Shown: piece after piece, positions 62,441 through 64,000 of the stretch | Layout of the letters: every line of letters begins with the position of its first letter | How positions within the stretch are numbered: position 1 is the stretch's first letter | DNA from: Variovorax fucosicus | Lineage (GTDB): Bacteria; Pseudomonadota; Gammaproteobacteria; Burkholderiales; Burkholderiaceae_C | Direction of reading: 5' to 3' | Length of the DNA: 64,000 bases | Assembly (NCBI RefSeq): GCF_030316825.1 | Contig: NZ_JASZYU010000004.1 | Location: 372,001-436,000, forward strand | Program-made: the position numbers and the translations under genes | Notes under the pieces: model-generated | What the model was told of the DNA's origin: nothing | The model's input: only the letters and a program-made list of their open reading frames with translations | The model's database searches: none

Positions 62441-62722
62441 TCAGCGCGGTGGCGGCGTGCCGCCGCCGGGCGGGGCGCCCGACGGGCGCGCAGCCAGAGT
62501 GTCGCCGAGTTTTCGGCATTCGCCCTGGAAGGTTGCGCCGCCGCGCCCGGTGAAGCTCACCTGCGCGCCCTCGGTCTTGCCCTTGCATGCAGCCACCGCT
62601 TCCGGGGGCGGCGGTGGTGGTCCGGAGCCGCCATCGGGGCGCGCGCCATCTGCGGCATGAGCGCTGCCCATCAAGGTCAGGCCCGCAACGGCAAGGCCCC
62701 AGGCGACAGAAAACTTCCGCAT
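62441..62722 (-). CDS. Small secreted Pro/Gly-rich protein
   Basis: A 93-residue protein starting at MRKFSVAWGLAVAGLTLMGS, with GGAGG just upstream; the signal peptide ends at AHA near residue 23. Mature part: PDGGSGPPPPPPEAVAAC, a short domain with two cysteines (ACKGK, GECRK), and a PSGAPPGGGTPPPR tail. It is 9 bp upstream of the sensor kinase gene, so the three form an operon. Its composition echoes the kinase insert. Confidence 0.75.
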   Translation of the reverse strand: MRKFSVAWGLAVAGLTLMGSAHAADGARPDGGSGPPPPPPEAVAACKGKTEGAQVSFTGRGGATFQGECRKLGDTLAARPSGAPPGGGTPPPR

Positions 62723-62732
62723 CGCGCCTCCG

Positions 62733-63656
62733 TCAGACCGCAACGCCGACTTGCAGCGCCGTGGTGAAACCGTTGGCGACGCTGCCGCTCACCGTGGCAA
62801 GTTGCAGTGCAGCGCTGTCATTGCCGAACACGTTGTCGCTGGCGAGCGTGGCGTTGGCGAAGTTGCCGACGCTCGCTTCGTAGCCACTGACCACGCCGTA
62901 GACCTGGGTGCAGGCCGCCGCAGGCATCGCCAGCTGGGTCACGAGCGCGTAGTCGCTGACGGCGCTGCTGTCCGTGGCCGCCGTGAGGTTCGGGTACACC
63001 TCGAAGTGCACATGTGGCCAGCGGCCGCTGTAGCAGCCCGGGAAAATGGTCGTGAACGTCACCTTGCCGCTGCTGTCGCTGACCTGGATGCCGCGCAGGA
63101 AGTTCTCGGCCGTCACGCCGGTCGAATACATCGAGTAGTTGCCGTCGCGCGTGCAGTGCCAGAGGTAAACCGCATAGCCCTCCAGCGGCGCGCAACTGTT
63201 CTTGGTGTTGACCAGGGTGAGGGTGATCGTCATCTGAACGCCCGGCGCGACGGCGCTGGCGCTGCCGACGCTGGTGCGGATATCGCTGCGCACGATGCCG
63301 GAGAGCACCAGCGCGTTGAGCTTCTGGTTCGATGCCGTGGAGCCGTCCGCCGGGTAAGGGCCGGCAGTTTCGGTGGGCGTCGCAGGACAGCTGCTCGATG
63401 AAGAGGATGTCGTGGTGGTTGTGGTGGTCGTGGAGGTGCCGGAACTGGTGCCAGAACTTGTGCCGGTTGCGGCAGCGGTCGTCGTGGTGCTGGCCGCGGC
63501 CGCAGCGGCGCTCGTGCCCAGCAGGCTGGCGCTGCTGCTATCGCTGCCGCCGCCCCCGCAGCCCGCCAGCGCAATGACCCCCAGTGAGCCCAGCGCGCCC
63601 AGCGCGTGACGGCGGGCCGGGTCGGCCGGTTGCCGGATCGAATCGTCTGCCTGCAT
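62733..63656 (-). CDS. Exported intradiol ring-cleavage dioxygenase-like protein
   Basis: A 307-residue protein. The twin Arg of PARRHALGALGSLGVIALAGC suggests a Tat-type lipoprotein signal with lipobox ALAGC. A long Ser/Thr/Ala linker (about 40-88) tethers the C-terminal domain, which has TETAGPYPADG (intradiol dioxygenase entry), VYLWHCTRDGNYSMYS and FPGCYSGRWPHVHFEVYPN with the two iron-ligand histidines. Cytosolic relatives open catechol rings; the role of surface-exposed members is not established. Confidence 0.85.
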   Translation of the reverse strand: MQADDSIRQPADPARRHALGALGSLGVIALAGCGGGGSDSSSASLLGTSAAAAAASTTTTAAATGTSSGTSSGTSTTTTTTTTSSSSSSCPATPTETAGPYPADGSTASNQKLNALVLSGIVRSDIRTSVGSASAVAPGVQMTITLTLVNTKNSCAPLEGYAVYLWHCTRDGNYSMYSTGVTAENFLRGIQVSDSSGKVTFTTIFPGCYSGRWPHVHFEVYPNLTAATDSSAVSDYALVTQLAMPAAACTQVYGVVSGYEASVGNFANATLASDNVFGNDSAALQLATVSGSVANGFTTALQVGVAV

Positions 63657-63743
63657 GTCGCGTTCTCCTCTTCTCCATTCGTGGAGCCCCTACTTTGCAA
63701 GGGGAGTGTGGAGAAACGATGTGCGAGGCGGGCGGCGCAGCCC

Positions 63744-64000
63744 TCAGTGCGACGCGGGGGCCGGGCCGGACATCAGCTTGTCGGTGTAGGCGATGGCCAT
63801 GGCCGAAAGCAGGAAGGTGATGTGGATCACGGTCTGCGCGATCAACACCCGGTCGGTGTAGTTGTCGGCATTGATGAAGGTCTTGAGCAGGTGGATCGAG
63901 CTGATGCCGATGATGGCGGTCGCCAGCTTGACCTTCAGCACCGAGGCGTTCACGTGGCTCAGCCATTCAGGCTGGTCGCGATGGCCTTCGAGATCCATGC
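63744..64000 (-). CDS. YqhA/UPF0114 family membrane protein, partial
   Basis: The C-terminal part of an inner-membrane protein. VLKVKLATAIIGISSIHLLKTF followed by two hydrophobic segments (LIAQTVIHITFLLSAMAIAYTDK) matches the end of the UPF0114 family. The frame stays open to the window edge, and the Met at 63998 is probably internal, so the N-terminal part is missing. Function unknown in the family. Confidence 0.8.
   Translation of the reverse strand, partial: MDLEGHRDQPEWLSHVNASVLKVKLATAIIGISSIHLLKTFINADNYTDRVLIAQTVIHITFLLSAMAIAYTDKLMSGPAPASH

Overview
The window is a chromosomal segment of a high-GC betaproteobacterium, most likely a member of the Comamonadaceae close to Variovorax. This rests on the kup / tig-clpP-clpX-lon / tRNA / murI-fumarase gene order and on protein texture, not on a database search. 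An integrated temperate siphophage of about 40.3 kb (16827-57160) with visibly lower GC interrupts it.

Left host arm (1-16826): 3' end of kup; a two-gene RND efflux operon (adaptor, permease) behind a strong promoter with a palindromic operator; tRNA-Leu(TAG); the proteostasis cluster tig, clpP, clpX, lon; tRNA-Gly(GCC), tRNA-Cys(GCA) and tRNA-Leu(TAA); a conserved hypothetical; a UMF1-type MFS transporter; and a tightly overlapped leftward operon of class I fumarase, murI and a secreted protein.

Prophage: a 16-bp direct repeat (16827-16842 and 57145-57160) marks attL and attR inside the 5' end of the class I fumarase gene. The phage supplies a new promoter, start codon and first 17 codons. 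It keeps the peptide ESVAAAL with a different synonymous codon at every position, so the host enzyme is rebuilt while its native start is stranded at the other end. Left to right the phage has an H-NS-family protein, a run of small overlapping early-type genes, a leftward holin-like pair, terminase, portal, scaffold, capsid, connectors, tail tube, a tail chaperone with a programmed -1 frameshift, tape measure, lambda-like M-L-K-I-J tail-tip genes, receptor-binding/tail-fibre genes (one with about seventeen 22-residue repeats), then a region of separately transcribed small units: T7-type endonuclease I, AEP-like primase plus DUF3987 ATPase, a Fis-like HTH protein, two membrane proteins of similar design, HNH nuclease, T4-type lysozyme, tyrosine integrase, an AT-hook protein and a three-gene terminal operon. 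No CI/Cro-type repressor is recognisable.

The phage carries two unusual non-coding systems. A TAA(A/G)TA motif recurs more than 20 times at gene boundaries, often straight after a terminator, and in four genes it stands exactly 4 nt before an ATG that has no Shine-Dalgarno. Several copies start short motif-to-terminator units that contain no gene (candidate small RNAs). A 286-bp array of twelve GTTAGC/GCTAAC hexamers follows the replication genes, and two more copies sit in front of the replication operon, suggesting an iteron origin with autoregulation.

Right host arm (57161-64000): the stranded fumarase start, a branched-chain-type ABC substrate-binding protein, class II fumarase fumC, a BaeSR-like two-component system whose sensor has a proline-rich insert, a small proline-rich secreted protein, an exported intradiol-dioxygenase-like protein and the end of a YqhA/UPF0114 membrane protein. 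Because fumC is intact, the cell keeps a second fumarase next to the phage-modified one.
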